From the NCBI RefSeq assembly GCF_007002745.1, contig NZ_SGNY01000004.1:62001-126000 (forward strand): a DNA stretch of 64,000 nt, read 5' to 3'. Source of the stretch: Martinezella rhizogenes (lineage in GTDB: Bacteria; Pseudomonadota; Alphaproteobacteria; Rhizobiales; Rhizobiaceae). The position numbers and the translations under genes were made by a program. Each line of letters begins with the position of its first letter. Position 1 is the stretch's first letter. A model generated the notes under the pieces. The model ran no database searches, had not been told where the DNA came from, and saw only the letters and a list, made by a program, of their open reading frames with translations. Shown here piece by piece: positions 8,078 through 17,935 of the stretch.

Positions 8078-8865
8078 TCTTCAGTGCCCTTGTCCTCAGC
8101 ACCCTTGTGCCAATAGCGGTAACGATAAGCTTCGGTGAAACCGAATTTTTCATAGAGCGCAATCGCGGCCGCGTTGGTGGAAACCACCTGCAACCATGCA
8201 CTTTTTGCGCCGCTGATTCTCGCCCAGCGCAACGCCGAGGCTAAAATCTGCGTGCCAAGACCTTTTTTTCGTTGCGACTTGTCAACATCGAGGGAGATGA
8301 TGCCGGCGAGATCGTTATCCTGAACGCAAATAACAGTCGCAAGCGGGCTGCCCTCAACTTCTTCGTTGATGAACAGGCCGAGCGTCGGCTTGATGGAGCT
8401 GACGATCTCGGCAATCGCCGGACGCAGGGACGCATCGCCATCGCTGACCTTGAGACTGGCTTCCACAAAACGGCCGATATCGTGGCTCGGCAGGCTCACG
8501 AGCGTCTCCGGAAGCTCCATTCCGGAAAGATCGGCCGTCATCACCTTGACTTCCTCGAACACGGACCAGCCGTCCTTGACCAGAAAGTCCTTCAGTTGCG
8601 GCGGCATCAGCGTCGTTTCGCGCACCACCAGCGGGCGGCCGAAATCCTCAAAACGCTTGCGCGCCTTCTCCAGCCGCACCGCGCTGTTGCCATAATCCGA
8701 CGGATCGAGCGGCACCACGCAGTTGATACGCTTGGATGGATGTGAACCCGTCAGGCGGATTTGCCAGCTGCCGTCATAAATCACCGACGAGGCAGGCCAT
8801 GCCCGGAAGCTGACGGCTTCCAGACGGCGAACCAGCGGCAGATTGACGGCCTTGTTGTCCTGCAT
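8074..8865 (-). CDS. GNAT family N-acetyltransferase
   Basis: 263 residues. A GNAT domain fills the C-terminal half: LAGIISLDVDKSQRKKGLGT near residue 190 is the acetyl-CoA motif A with the RxxGLG-like loop, and WLQVVSTNAAAIALYEKFGF near residue 225 is motif B. The N-terminal half is of the type seen in rhizobial two-part GNAT proteins. Substrate unknown. The ATG at 8865 is preceded by a GGAG/GAAGAAA stretch and lies 18 bases after the argJ stop, so it is co-transcribed with argJ. An upstream TTG at 8880 is possible but has no ribosome site. Confidence 0.85.
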   Translation of the reverse strand: MQDNKAVNLPLVRRLEAVSFRAWPASSVIYDGSWQIRLTGSHPSKRINCVVPLDPSDYGNSAVRLEKARKRFEDFGRPLVVRETTLMPPQLKDFLVKDGWSVFEEVKVMTADLSGMELPETLVSLPSHDIGRFVEASLKVSDGDASLRPAIAEIVSSIKPTLGLFINEEVEGSPLATVICVQDNDLAGIISLDVDKSQRKKGLGTQILASALRWARISGAKSAWLQVVSTNAAAIALYEKFGFTEAYRYRYWHKGAEDKGTEE

Positions 8866-8883
8866 TTTCTTCGGCTCCAACGG

Positions 8884-10125
8884 TCAGCTCCGGTAGTCGC
8901 CGTTGATCGCAACATATTCCTTGGTCAGATCGCAGGTCCAGACCGTGGCCGTACCCTCACCGAGACCGATATCCACCTTCACCGGAATGTCTTCCAGCCG
9001 CATCACGGCGGTGGTCTCCGCTTCCGAATAATCCGGGTCGCGCTCACCATTCACGGCCACGCGCACGCCGCCGAACCAGATGGCGAGGCGGTCGCGATCA
9101 GCCATTTCGCCGGACTTACCGACGGCCATGACGACACGGCCCCAATTGGCGTCCTCGCCGGCAACGGCGGTCTTCACCAGCGGCGAATTGGCGATGGAAA
9201 GGGCTATCTTCTTGGCAGCGGCATCGTTTTCCGCACCCGTGACGGTGACTTCCACCATCTTGCGCGCGCCTTCGCCATCGCGAACAACCTGCAACGCCAG
9301 ATCCTTCAGGAGATCGTTCAGCGCGGCGCGGAAGGAGGACAGGCGCTCGTCATCGGCGCTCGTTACCTTTACCTGGCCGTCTTCGGCCGCCGCACCCGTG
9401 GCAAACAGCATCAGCGTGTCTGACGTGGATGTGTCGCTATCAACAGTCACGGAATTGAAGGTTGGGCCGACACCGGCGGAAAGCAGGGATTGCAGGGCGG
9501 CAGGCTCAATATCGGCATCCGTCACCACAAAAGAGAGCATCGTCGCCATATCGGGGGCAATCATGCCCGCCCCCTTGGAAATACCATTGATTGTCACGAT
9601 CACGCCGCCGATTTCGGCGGTGCGGGTCGCGACCTTGGGGTAGGTGTCGGTGGTCATGATCGCCTTGGCAGCTTCCTGCCAGAAATCGGCTTCCGCCCTG
9701 ACATTCATGTCGCCGAGAACACCGGCAAATTTCGAGGCATCCAGCGGCTCGCCGATCACGCCCGTCGATGCCAGGAACACTTCACCCTCAGAGCAGCCGA
9801 CGGCAGCGGCGGCGGATTTCGCCGTCAGCTCGGTCGCGGCCTTGCCCTTGACGCCGGTAAAGGCATTGGCATTGCCGGAATTGACCACCACGGCACGCGC
9901 TGCGCCGCCGCCGAGATTGGCGCGGCAGAAATCAACCGGAGCCGAGGGGCATTTCGATTTGGTGAAGACGCCCGCCACGCTTGCCGGCTTGTCGAACACC
10001 ATCAGGAGAACGTCGGTACGGTTCTTGTACTTGATGCCGGCGGCGGCCGTCGCCATGCGAACACCGCGCAGCGCAGGCATGTCGGGATAGGATTTCGGAG
10101 CGAGCGGGGAAACGGCAACGGACAT
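8884..10125 (-). CDS. argJ: Bifunctional ornithine acetyltransferase / glutamate N-acetyltransferase
   Basis: 413 residues, the normal ArgJ length. The enzyme moves acetyl from N-acetylornithine to glutamate in arginine synthesis and can also use acetyl-CoA. Seen: an N-terminal [33 protein letters not shown] near residue 83; and the self-cleavage region [16 protein letters not shown] near residue 178, where the precursor is cut before Thr to form alpha and beta chains with Thr as nucleophile. The C-terminal [16 protein letters not shown] is also typical. The open frame extends upstream, but the ATG at 10125 fits the family. Confidence 0.96.
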   Translation of the reverse strand: MSVAVSPLAPKSYPDMPALRGVRMATAAAGIKYKNRTDVLLMVFDKPASVAGVFTKSKCPSAPVDFCRANLGGGAARAVVVNSGNANAFTGVKGKAATELTAKSAAAAVGCSEGEVFLASTGVIGEPLDASKFAGVLGDMNVRAEADFWQEAAKAIMTTDTYPKVATRTAEIGGVIVTINGISKGAGMIAPDMATMLSFVVTDADIEPAALQSLLSAGVGPTFNSVTVDSDTSTSDTLMLFATGAAAEDGQVKVTSADDERLSSFRAALNDLLKDLALQVVRDGEGARKMVEVTVTGAENDAAAKKIALSIANSPLVKTAVAGEDANWGRVVMAVGKSGEMADRDRLAIWFGGVRVAVNGERDPDYSEAETTAVMRLEDIPVKVDIGLGEGTATVWTCDLTKEYVAINGDYRS

Positions 10126-10178
10126 GGGAAGCGCCTGAAATTCTGGAAATGGGGAGGTATGGAAGTGCCGGAGATGAA

Positions 10179-10204
10179 ACGGGGCGGCCTCAAAGCCGCC
10201 CCGT
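10179..10204 (-). terminator. Intrinsic terminator after the PPIase gene
   Basis: A perfect ten-base stem ACGGGGCGGC/GCCGCCCCGT with a six-base loop sits 14 bases past the PPIase stop. On the reverse strand it is followed by TTTC. It separates that transcript from argJ. Confidence 0.7.
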
Positions 10205-10218
10205 AACATGGGTCTTTA

Positions 10219-11085
10219 TTACTGCTGCGGCTGCTGAGCCTGCTGTTCCTTCGTGGCTTCGTCGTAGCCCTTCTTCAGCGTCTCATCCATGATTTCGATC
10301 TTCTGGTCAGCCTTTGCCTTCTCGATGAGGGCAACGTACTTGTCACGCATGACAAGCTGACGAACCTGCGGCTCGACCTGATCGAAAGCCGGCGGCGGGG
10401 CAATGCGCTTGTCTTCAAGCTTGATGACGTGGAAGCCGAACTGCGTCTTGACGGGGGTCTTGGTGTAAGCACCCTTTTCGAGGCCGAAAGCGGCTTCTTC
10501 GAATTCCGGCACCATGCGGCCCTTGCCGAACCAGCCGAGATCGCCACCGTCATCCTTGTTGGAATCGGTCGACTTCTCCTTGGCGAGAACTGCGAAATCC
10601 TTGCCCGAATCAAGCTGCTTGATGATGTCCTTGGCTTCATCTTCGCTGGCGACCAGGATGTGGGCAGCCTTGATTTCTTCTTCCTGCGGCAGAGCTGCCA
10701 CTTCCTTGTCGTAGCGTGCCTTCACTTCGTCAGCGGTAACGGCATCAACCACATGCTTGCGGAAATAGGCATTGTGCAGCTCACGGTCCTGGATGAATTC
10801 CATGCGCTTCTTGAAATCCTCGGTCTTTTCGAGACCTTCTGCGCTGGCGTTCTTCACGAGAAGCTTGACGTCGATCGCGCCGGAAAGGGCTGCAACCTTC
10901 TTCTGCTCGTCGGGAAGCTGCGCGAGCTGCGGATCGAGGTTGCCCATGGCGAGGTCGAGTTCGGACTGGTGGATTTCCAGATCGCCGACCTTGGCGACAA
11001 CCTTGTCTTCCTGTGCAAAAGCCGGAAGCTGGAGGCCGAGCGTGGCCACAATCACCGCAGCCGCAATTTTATTATAGCGCAACAT
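10219..11085 (-). CDS. Periplasmic peptidyl-prolyl cis-trans isomerase, PpiC/parvulin type
   Basis: 288 residues. A signal peptide (KIAAAVIVATLGLQLPAFA) is followed by a SurA-like N-terminal helical region and a parvulin domain at about residues 135-230: IKAAHILVASEDEAKDIIKQ, DGGDLGWFGKGRMVPEFEEA and TQFGFHVIKLEDKR are the three rotamase signatures. A Gln-rich tail ends the protein. It would help fold secreted proteins, and lies divergent from secA, which is functionally apt. The ATG at 11085 has GAAAGG upstream; longer in-frame starts would bury the signal peptide. Confidence 0.92.
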   Translation of the reverse strand: MLRYNKIAAAVIVATLGLQLPAFAQEDKVVAKVGDLEIHQSELDLAMGNLDPQLAQLPDEQKKVAALSGAIDVKLLVKNASAEGLEKTEDFKKRMEFIQDRELHNAYFRKHVVDAVTADEVKARYDKEVAALPQEEEIKAAHILVASEDEAKDIIKQLDSGKDFAVLAKEKSTDSNKDDGGDLGWFGKGRMVPEFEEAAFGLEKGAYTKTPVKTQFGFHVIKLEDKRIAPPPAFDQVEPQVRQLVMRDKYVALIEKAKADQKIEIMDETLKKGYDEATKEQQAQQPQQ

Positions 11086-11328
11086 TTTGAACCTTTCGGG
11101 GACAATGCCGGCTCCAGACATGGTTTCCGGCTCTGAAAAAACTTCCAAACACCGGATTGTGGCCATTCTGTAACGGGCAGAACCGTTGACATCATTTGCC
11201 CCCCCTCTTATCTGTCACGCAACCTCGCGTCCAGATACGTTGAAGGGCGAAGTCCGTCATTTGTTGCTGAAATCAGCGTGACGGAGAAAAGCGCCCGCGA
11301 AAACGGAATTTCAGAAAGGGCCAGTAAG

Positions 11329-14037
11329 ATGGTCAGTCTCGGCGGAATAGCCCGCAAGTTGTTCGGTTCGGCAAATGAACGCCGCGTCCGCTCCTATAAA
11401 AGCAAGATCGCAGCCATCAATGCGCTGGAAGAGGCCACCAAGGCCTTGTCCGACGAAGCGCTGGCGGCAAAGACGGCGGAATTCCGCCAGCAGCTTGCCG
11501 ATGGCAAGACGCTGGATGACCTGCTGATCCCGGCTTTCGCCGTCGCCCGTGAGGCGTCGCGCCGCGTCCTGCACATGCGCCCCTTCGACGTGCAGCTGAC
11601 CGGCGGCATGATTCTTCATGGCGGCGCCATTGCCGAAATGAAGACCGGTGAAGGCAAGACGCTGGTGGCGACCCTTGCGGTCTACCTCAACGCGCTCGCC
11701 GGCAAGGGCGTGCATGTCGTTACCGTCAACGACTATCTCGCCAAGCGCGACGCCGCCACGATGAGCAGGCTCTACGGCTTCCTCGGGCTGACGACCGGCG
11801 TCATCGTGCACGGTCTGGACGACGACCAGCGCCGCGAGGCCTACGCCTGCGACATCACTTACGCGACGAATAACGAGCTCGGCTTCGATTATCTGCGCGA
11901 TAACATGAAATACGACCGCGCCCAGATGGTGCAGCGCAGCCATAATTACGCGATCGTCGACGAAGTCGACTCGATCCTCGTTGATGAAGCGCGCACACCG
12001 CTCATCATCTCCGGCCCGCTGGACGACCGCTCCGATCTCTACAACACCATCGACGCCTTCATTCCGCTGCTGACACCTGAAGATTACGAAATCGACGAGA
12101 AGCAGCGTTCGGCCAACTTCTCCGAAGACGGCACCGAGAAGCTCGAAAACCTGCTGCGGCAGGCGGGCCTGCTGAAGGGCGAATCGCTTTATGACGTCGA
12201 GAACGTCGCCATCGTTCACCACATCAACAATGCGCTGAAGGCCCACAAGCTCTTCACCCGCGACAAGGACTACATCGTCCGTAACGATGAAATCGTCATC
12301 ATCGACGAATTCACCGGCCGCATGATGCCGGGCCGCCGTTATTCCGAAGGTCAGCACCAGGCTCTGGAAGCCAAGGAAAAAGTGCAGATCCAGCCGGAAA
12401 ACCAGACGCTTTCCTCCGTCACCTTCCAGAATTATTTCCGCATGTACGCAAAGCTCGCCGGCATGACCGGTACGGCTTCGACGGAAGCGGAAGAATTCGG
12501 CAATATCTACGGCCTTGATGTCATCGAAGTGCCGACCAACCTGCCGATCCAGCGTATCGACGAGGACGACGAGGTCTACCGTACCGGCGAAGAGAAATTC
12601 CTCGCGATCATCACCGAGATCAAGGCGGCGCATGAGCGCGGCCAGCCGGTTCTGGTGGGCACGACGTCGATCGAGAAATCCGAGCTTCTGGCCCATATGC
12701 TGCGTCAGTCCGGCTTTACCGATTTCCAGGTTCTGAACGCCCGTTACCACGAGCAGGAAGCCTATATCGTTTCGCAGGCCGGCGTTCCCGGCGCCGTCAC
12801 CATCGCCACCAACATGGCCGGCCGCGGTACCGACATCCAGCTCGGCGGCAACGTCGACATGCGCCTTGAGCGCGAGCTTGAAGGCATGGAGCCCGGCCCT
12901 GAGCGTGACGCGAAGGAAGAGGCTATCCGCGCCGAAATCAAGGTGCTGAAGGAAAAGGCGCTGGCCGCCGGCGGTCTTTACGTCATCGCCACCGAGCGCC
13001 ACGAAAGCCGCCGTATCGACAACCAGCTGCGCGGTCGTTCCGGCCGTCAGGGCGACCCGGGCCGCTCGAAATTCTATCTGTCGCTGCAGGATGACCTGAT
13101 GCGCATCTTCGGCTCCGAGCGCATGGACTCGATGCTGCAGAAGCTCGGCCTGAAGGAAGGCGAGGCAATCGTCCATCCGTGGATCAACAAGGCGCTGGAA
13201 CGCGCCCAGAAGAAGGTCGAAGCCCGCAACTTCGAGACCCGCAAGAACCTTCTGAAATATGACGACGTGCTGAACGACCAGCGCAAGGTGATCTTCGAGC
13301 AGCGCCTCGAGCTGATGGAAGCCGACAATATCGGCGAAACCGCAGCCGACATGCGCAACGAAGTCATCGAAACGCTCGTCACCAAGCATGTTCCGGAAAA
13401 TGCCTATGCCGAACAGTGGGATATTGCCGGTCTGAAGGCTGGTATCGCCCAGTTCCTGAACCTCGACCTGCCGGTGGAGGAGTGGGCCAAGGAAGAAGGC
13501 ATCGCCGAGGACGACATTCTTCAGCGCGTTACCGAGGCGGCCGACAAATACGCCGCCGAGCGTGCGGAACGTTTCGGTCCTGAAATCATGACCTATGTGG
13601 AACGTTCGGTCATTCTCCAGACGATCGACCATCTGTGGCGCGAACATATCGTCAACCTCGACCATCTGCGCTCCGTCGTCGGTTTCCGTGGTTACGCCCA
13701 GCGTGATCCGTTGCAGGAATACAAGGCGGAAGCCTTCGAGCTGTTCCAGGCACTGCTTGCCAATCTGCGCGAAGGCGTCACCGCCCAGCTGATGCGCGTG
13801 GAACTGGTGCAGCAGGAACCGCAGCAGCCGGAACTGCCTGAGATGACCGCACATCATCTCGACCCCGTCACCGGCGAAGACGAGATGGCGCATGGCGCAC
13901 CCGTCGCTTTCGTACCGGCCGAGGAACGCGATCCGAACAATCCCGCCACCTGGGGCCGCATCGGACGCAATGAAATGTGCCCCTGCGGCTCGGGCAAAAA
14001 ATTCAAGCATTGCCACGGCGTCTACGAACAGGCGTAA
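11329..14037 (+). CDS. secA: Preprotein translocase ATPase SecA
   Basis: 902 residues. SecA drives protein export through SecYEG. Seen: Walker [14 protein letters not shown] near residue 105, the DEAD-like [20 protein letters not shown] near residue 208, [19 protein letters not shown] near residue 380, [15 protein letters not shown] near residue 505, [13 protein letters not shown] near residue 567, and the C-terminal zinc motif [12 protein letters not shown] for SecB/lipid contact. The ATG at 11329 has GAAAGG nine bases upstream. A perfect terminator follows. Full length, with no sign of damage. Confidence 0.98.
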   Translation: MVSLGGIARKLFGSANERRVRSYKSKIAAINALEEATKALSDEALAAKTAEFRQQLADGKTLDDLLIPAFAVAREASRRVLHMRPFDVQLTGGMILHGGAIAEMKTGEGKTLVATLAVYLNALAGKGVHVVTVNDYLAKRDAATMSRLYGFLGLTTGVIVHGLDDDQRREAYACDITYATNNELGFDYLRDNMKYDRAQMVQRSHNYAIVDEVDSILVDEARTPLIISGPLDDRSDLYNTIDAFIPLLTPEDYEIDEKQRSANFSEDGTEKLENLLRQAGLLKGESLYDVENVAIVHHINNALKAHKLFTRDKDYIVRNDEIVIIDEFTGRMMPGRRYSEGQHQALEAKEKVQIQPENQTLSSVTFQNYFRMYAKLAGMTGTASTEAEEFGNIYGLDVIEVPTNLPIQRIDEDDEVYRTGEEKFLAIITEIKAAHERGQPVLVGTTSIEKSELLAHMLRQSGFTDFQVLNARYHEQEAYIVSQAGVPGAVTIATNMAGRGTDIQLGGNVDMRLERELEGMEPGPERDAKEEAIRAEIKVLKEKALAAGGLYVIATERHESRRIDNQLRGRSGRQGDPGRSKFYLSLQDDLMRIFGSERMDSMLQKLGLKEGEAIVHPWINKALERAQKKVEARNFETRKNLLKYDDVLNDQRKVIFEQRLELMEADNIGETAADMRNEVIETLVTKHVPENAYAEQWDIAGLKAGIAQFLNLDLPVEEWAKEEGIAEDDILQRVTEAADKYAAERAERFGPEIMTYVERSVILQTIDHLWREHIVNLDHLRSVVGFRGYAQRDPLQEYKAEAFELFQALLANLREGVTAQLMRVELVQQEPQQPELPEMTAHHLDPVTGEDEMAHGAPVAFVPAEERDPNNPATWGRIGRNEMCPCGSGKKFKHCHGVYEQA

Positions 14038-14059
14038 TTCAGGCCCGCTTACGATGATT

Positions 14060-14095
14060 ATCGCCCGTAACCCCGTGTTACGGGCGATTTTCTTT
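14060..14095 (+). terminator. Intrinsic terminator after secA
   Basis: A perfect 12-base stem ATCGCCCGTAAC/GTTACGGGCGAT with a five-base loop, followed by TTTCTTT. It lies 22 bases past the secA stop. Confidence 0.92.
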
Positions 14096-14276
14096 GCGCC
14101 CGTTCATTGCTGTTGACGGATATCAGCGATTTCCAATATGGGAGCCTGACCATCTTCCAGAAAACGCTTTCATGAGCGCATCTGGCCCAGATGGAAGCGT
14201 CGGACGGGCTCACGATCTTTGTTTTTGCGCATTTTCCGGACGTACAACCGCTAAGCACTTTTGACGGAAATGCCCC

Positions 14277-15170
14277 ATGGCCCCTCGCGATCTCGCCGCC
14301 TATATTTTTCTCGCGCTCGCATGGGGAATGTCTTTCCTGCTGCTTCTGCATGTCGTTGCGGCGTTCGGCTGGATCGGTGCCGTCACGCTTCGCTCGCTTG
14401 TCACTGCCGTCACCCTCTTTCTCATCGCGTGGGCCGCGCGCCGCAGGCTCGCATTTTCGGCCAGCTGGCGTGCCTTCACCGTGGTTGGCGCGACAACGGT
14501 TGCCGGGCAGTTGATCGGTCTTTCTTATGCGACACCGCTGGTCGGCACCGCCATGGCCGCCATTCTGGTGGCGACAATTCCGCTCTTTTCCATGCTCATC
14601 TCGCAGATATGGGGGCTTGAGCGGCTGACGCGACAGGGTATTGCCGGCCTTGTCATCGGCTTTGCCGGCATCATCCTGCTCGTTGGTTTTCCCGCCGTTC
14701 CCGTCACAACCGGTTTCATCATCGGCTGCGCCGCCGCTGTCGCGGCCTGCATCTGCGCCGCCTATGGCAGCAATTATGCCAGCCGCTATCTGAAAGGCGT
14801 CGGCTCCTGGGAAATCACCATCGGCTCCTTTCTGGCGGGTGGCCTGATGACCCTGCCGCTTCTGCTGGCCGTGCCATTGCCTGGAACGCCGGCTCTCATC
14901 GACTACGTCTATCTTCTGATACAGGCGGTGGTCATGAGCGGCCTTACCTACATCACCTATTTCCGGCTGGTCTCCACCATCGGCGCGACGAAGACCATCA
15001 GCGTTGAATTTGCCGTAACCGTCGTGGCGGTTCTTATCGGCGCTCTGGTGCTGGACGAACCCCTGTCACTTCCCCAGCTTTTGGGCGCGGGCATCATCAT
15101 TTTGGGCTGCGCGCTCGTGCTTGACCTTTTGCCCAAGAAAAAAGCGCCGCCCACGCCATCCGGCGCATGA
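14277..15170 (+). CDS. DMT superfamily (EamA) transporter
   Basis: 297 residues with about ten hydrophobic helices in two EamA repeats. LALAWGMSFLLLLHVV near the start and TFRLVS-type segments late in each repeat (TYFRLVSTIGATKTISVEFA, then LIGALVLDEPLSLPQLLGAG) match drug/metabolite exporters. Substrate unknown. The ATG at 14277 has only a weak ribosome site (ACGGAAA). Stands alone after secA. Confidence 0.85.
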   Translation: MAPRDLAAYIFLALAWGMSFLLLLHVVAAFGWIGAVTLRSLVTAVTLFLIAWAARRRLAFSASWRAFTVVGATTVAGQLIGLSYATPLVGTAMAAILVATIPLFSMLISQIWGLERLTRQGIAGLVIGFAGIILLVGFPAVPVTTGFIIGCAAAVAACICAAYGSNYASRYLKGVGSWEITIGSFLAGGLMTLPLLLAVPLPGTPALIDYVYLLIQAVVMSGLTYITYFRLVSTIGATKTISVEFAVTVVAVLIGALVLDEPLSLPQLLGAGIIILGCALVLDLLPKKKAPPTPSGA

Positions 15171-15251
15171 AGGGTTTATTAGCGTTTTCCACTAATAGTC
15201 GTGGTGGCTATCGCTGATCACGCGTGATCGCGTTTGCGACGCGAGGGGAAA

Positions 15252-16454
15252 ATGCAACCGGGCAAGTCAGATTATGAGCATTATTGGGATCCCTTGCGGG
15301 CTCTCCTCATGCTGCTCGGCATTCCCTATCACGCCTCCCTGCTCTACAGCCACGCCCTGCCTTGGGATATCAAGGATTTTGAAACCAGCCCGGTGCTGAC
15401 GGCACTTGGCGCGGCGCTCGTCACCTTCCGCATGCCGGCGTTTTTTCTGGTGGCCGGTTATTTTTCCGCCATGGTCATCGGCAAGAAGGGCAAAGCGCCG
15501 TGGCTCAGGCAGCGTTTCCTGCGCCTTGGGCTGCCCTTCATCGTGGCCGTGCTGATACTGGGGCCGCTGCAACTTTTCCTGCTGCAACTGGCTGGCATCG
15601 CCAAGGGTGATATCTCCGCCGACCAGCTGATGCAGAGCCTGCCGGGTCTGCTGCGCCCAAGCGAACAATGGATCATGCATCTGTGGTTCCTGCCCGCCCT
15701 CATTGCCTATTCCGTCCTGCTTGCAGGCCTGTTATTCCTCGCGGAACGCCCGCCACTGGCATATGCCACAGACTGGTTCGCCAGGGCGCGAATACGTTAT
15801 CCGGCCCTGTTTTTTTTCGCGCTTTGCGCCTTTCCCGTTTTGTGGGAGCTGGCGGTTTACCTTTCCGGCCTGCTTGCGGGGAAAACCGGAAATGGCCTGT
15901 TTATCCTCTATGAACGGGCCTCCGATCCCTATGCGCGTTATCTGCCGTTTTTTCTCATCGGGGCGCTGTTGAACCGCGACCGGGTTCTCTTTCACCGCTT
16001 CCGCCAGACGGGCCCCCTCACCGGTATAATCGCCTTCGTCACCATCGCAACCGCGGTGACGCTGCGGCTGCAAAACCCCTTTTCCAGTTCGGCCATGCTC
16101 GTGCTGGTTTCGACGATTGCGGCGGTGGCGGCAAGCCGTCTGCTGATCGACCTCGCCTGCCGTTATTTCGACAGGCCAAGCCGGATTGCCGGACGGATGA
16201 CGGATGCCTCTTTCACCATCTACCTGTTTCACCACCCGCTGATTTACGCTTTCGGCACGCTTTTCATCCTGATCTCGCTGCCGCCCATCCTCGAATTTAC
16301 CATCATCGTCGCGGCGACAACCTTTACGGCCTATCTGCTGCACCAGGTGATACGCCGCAGTCCGCTGGCGCTTTTTCTTCTCAACGGCACCCGCAAACCA
16401 CGGGCGCCAAACGACATCGGGACAGGCGCCGCCGCCTCCCAAACCCTTCGTTAA
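15252..16454 (+). CDS. Acyltransferase family 3 membrane protein (OpgC/MdoC-like)
   Basis: 400 residues with about ten membrane helices. The N-terminus DPLRALLMLLGIPYHASLLY carries the R and H of acyltransferase-3 proteins, here spaced as in the OpgC (MdoC) branch that succinylates periplasmic glucans. HLWFLPALIAYSVL and SFTIYLFHHPLIYAFG are further family marks. It may acylate a glucan or exopolysaccharide. The ATG at 15252 is chosen for GAGGGGAAA directly upstream. First of a three-gene unit with the flippase (48 bases downstream) and the CelD-type acyltransferase. Confidence 0.8.
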   Translation: MQPGKSDYEHYWDPLRALLMLLGIPYHASLLYSHALPWDIKDFETSPVLTALGAALVTFRMPAFFLVAGYFSAMVIGKKGKAPWLRQRFLRLGLPFIVAVLILGPLQLFLLQLAGIAKGDISADQLMQSLPGLLRPSEQWIMHLWFLPALIAYSVLLAGLLFLAERPPLAYATDWFARARIRYPALFFFALCAFPVLWELAVYLSGLLAGKTGNGLFILYERASDPYARYLPFFLIGALLNRDRVLFHRFRQTGPLTGIIAFVTIATAVTLRLQNPFSSSAMLVLVSTIAAVAASRLLIDLACRYFDRPSRIAGRMTDASFTIYLFHHPLIYAFGTLFILISLPPILEFTIIVAATTFTAYLLHQVIRRSPLALFLLNGTRKPRAPNDIGTGAAASQTLR

Positions 16455-16502
16455 GGATAAGGCGGTTACAATCCGGCTGCCTATTTAACTGGAAATGATG
16501 GC

Positions 16503-17927
16503 GTGTGGATCATGGCTATCCTCAACACGGCGGAAAAAGCCTTACCCGCGGGCCTGCGCGCGAAGCTCTCGCCGCTGGGAGCAAAAATCGCCGTCCTCGT
16601 TTCCGCAAGGGATGATGTCTCGCGCGCCCAGCGCATGGCGCTGGTCGCCTTTGCGGTGCGCATCGTCAGCGCCGGCATCGCCTTCATTTCCCAGATAATC
16701 CTCGCCCGCCTGATGGGCGAGTTCGAATATGGCCTCTTCGCCTTTGTCTGGGTTCTGGTGATCCTGTTCGGCAACCTGTCCTGTCTCGGTTTCCACACCA
16801 CCGTTATCCGTTTTTTACCCGGCTACCGTCTTGAGGACGCCCATGACAAGATCATGGGGCTGACCTCGACAGCACGCATTTTCGCCATGCTGTCGGCCAG
16901 CACGCTGGCGCTTTGCGGCTTTGTTTTCCTGTATTTCTTCGGTGAGCGTATCGCCGCCTATTATCTCATTCCCGTTGCACTGGCACTTTTCACCCTGCCG
17001 ATGGTGGCGCTTGGTGATGTGCTGAACGGCACTGCGCGCGCCAATGGCTGGGCAATATCAGCCCTCAGCCCCACCTATATCGTTCGCCCGGTGCTGATAT
17101 TGCTGTTCATGCTGGTGGCGATCGGGCTTGGCGCGGAAAAAACCGCGACAACGGCGATGATCACCGCGCTTCTCGCCACCTATGTCACCACGCTGTTCCA
17201 TTTCGCTTTCCTCAACCGACGGCTCAACCGGAATTTCCGCAGCGTCGCCCGCCGGATCCATTTCAGCCACTGGATGCGGTTTGCCTTTCCCGTGTTCCTG
17301 ATCGACGGCATCGGTTTCCTGATGACCAATTCCGACGTGGTAATCGTCGGTCTCTATCTGCCGCCGGATCAGGTCGGCATCTATTTCGCGGCGGCGAAAA
17401 CCATCGTGTTGATGCAATTCGTGTTTTTCTCCGTGCAGGCGGCGGCAGCCCCGCGTCTGGCCGCCCTGATTTCCGCCAATGACCGGCAGGCGCTTGCAGG
17501 TTTCGCCAGCCAGGCGGCACGCTGGGCCTTCTGGCCGTCGCTTGCCGTCGGCAGCGTCGTGCTTCTGGCCGGCCCATTCCTGCTGTCATTGTTCGGCCCC
17601 GGATTCGTTCAGGGTTATCAGCTGATGTTCTTCCTTTTTGCGGGCTTCCTCGCGAAAGCGCTGATCGGCCCGGGCGAGACCCTGCTGAATATGGCCGGCA
17701 AACAAAAATTGTGTGTTGCTCTTTATATTATTATCTTTGGTTGCAACATTGCACTCAACATGGCGCTCATTCCGGTCTATGGTCTGGCAGGGGCTGCGGC
17801 AGCGGTCGCAATAGCCATGTGTATAGAAGCTGTGCTATTGCATATTGCCATTCGCCGCACACTCGGGATCGTCCTTTTTGCCTTCAACGATCCCCGGGCG
17901 GGTCAAGACACTGGGAAGGCGGTGTAA
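16503..17927 (+). CDS. Polysaccharide flippase, MOP superfamily (Wzx/ExoT-like)
   Basis: 474 residues with 12-14 hydrophobic helices. ISQIILARLMGEFEYGLFAF near residue 60 is the first-helix signature of oligosaccharide flippases, and later segments (NSDVVIVGLYLPPDQVGIYF, LLNMAGKQKLCVALYI, YGLAGAAAAVAIAM) follow the family order. It would flip a lipid-linked oligosaccharide across the inner membrane. The GTG at 16503 has GGAA upstream; an ATG at 16512 is the alternative. A second flippase lies at 28395-29873, so the region has two. Confidence 0.85.
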   Translation: MWIMAILNTAEKALPAGLRAKLSPLGAKIAVLVSARDDVSRAQRMALVAFAVRIVSAGIAFISQIILARLMGEFEYGLFAFVWVLVILFGNLSCLGFHTTVIRFLPGYRLEDAHDKIMGLTSTARIFAMLSASTLALCGFVFLYFFGERIAAYYLIPVALALFTLPMVALGDVLNGTARANGWAISALSPTYIVRPVLILLFMLVAIGLGAEKTATTAMITALLATYVTTLFHFAFLNRRLNRNFRSVARRIHFSHWMRFAFPVFLIDGIGFLMTNSDVVIVGLYLPPDQVGIYFAAAKTIVLMQFVFFSVQAAAAPRLAALISANDRQALAGFASQAARWAFWPSLAVGSVVLLAGPFLLSLFGPGFVQGYQLMFFLFAGFLAKALIGPGETLLNMAGKQKLCVALYIIIFGCNIALNMALIPVYGLAGAAAAVAIAMCIEAVLLHIAIRRTLGIVLFAFNDPRAGQDTGKAV

Positions 17928-17935
17928 CGATAAGC

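Noticed and set aside
11311-14016. A 901-codon open frame antisense to secA
   Set aside because: It mirrors secA codon by codon, has no ribosome site and reads as low-quality shadow protein. GC-rich third positions create such frames.
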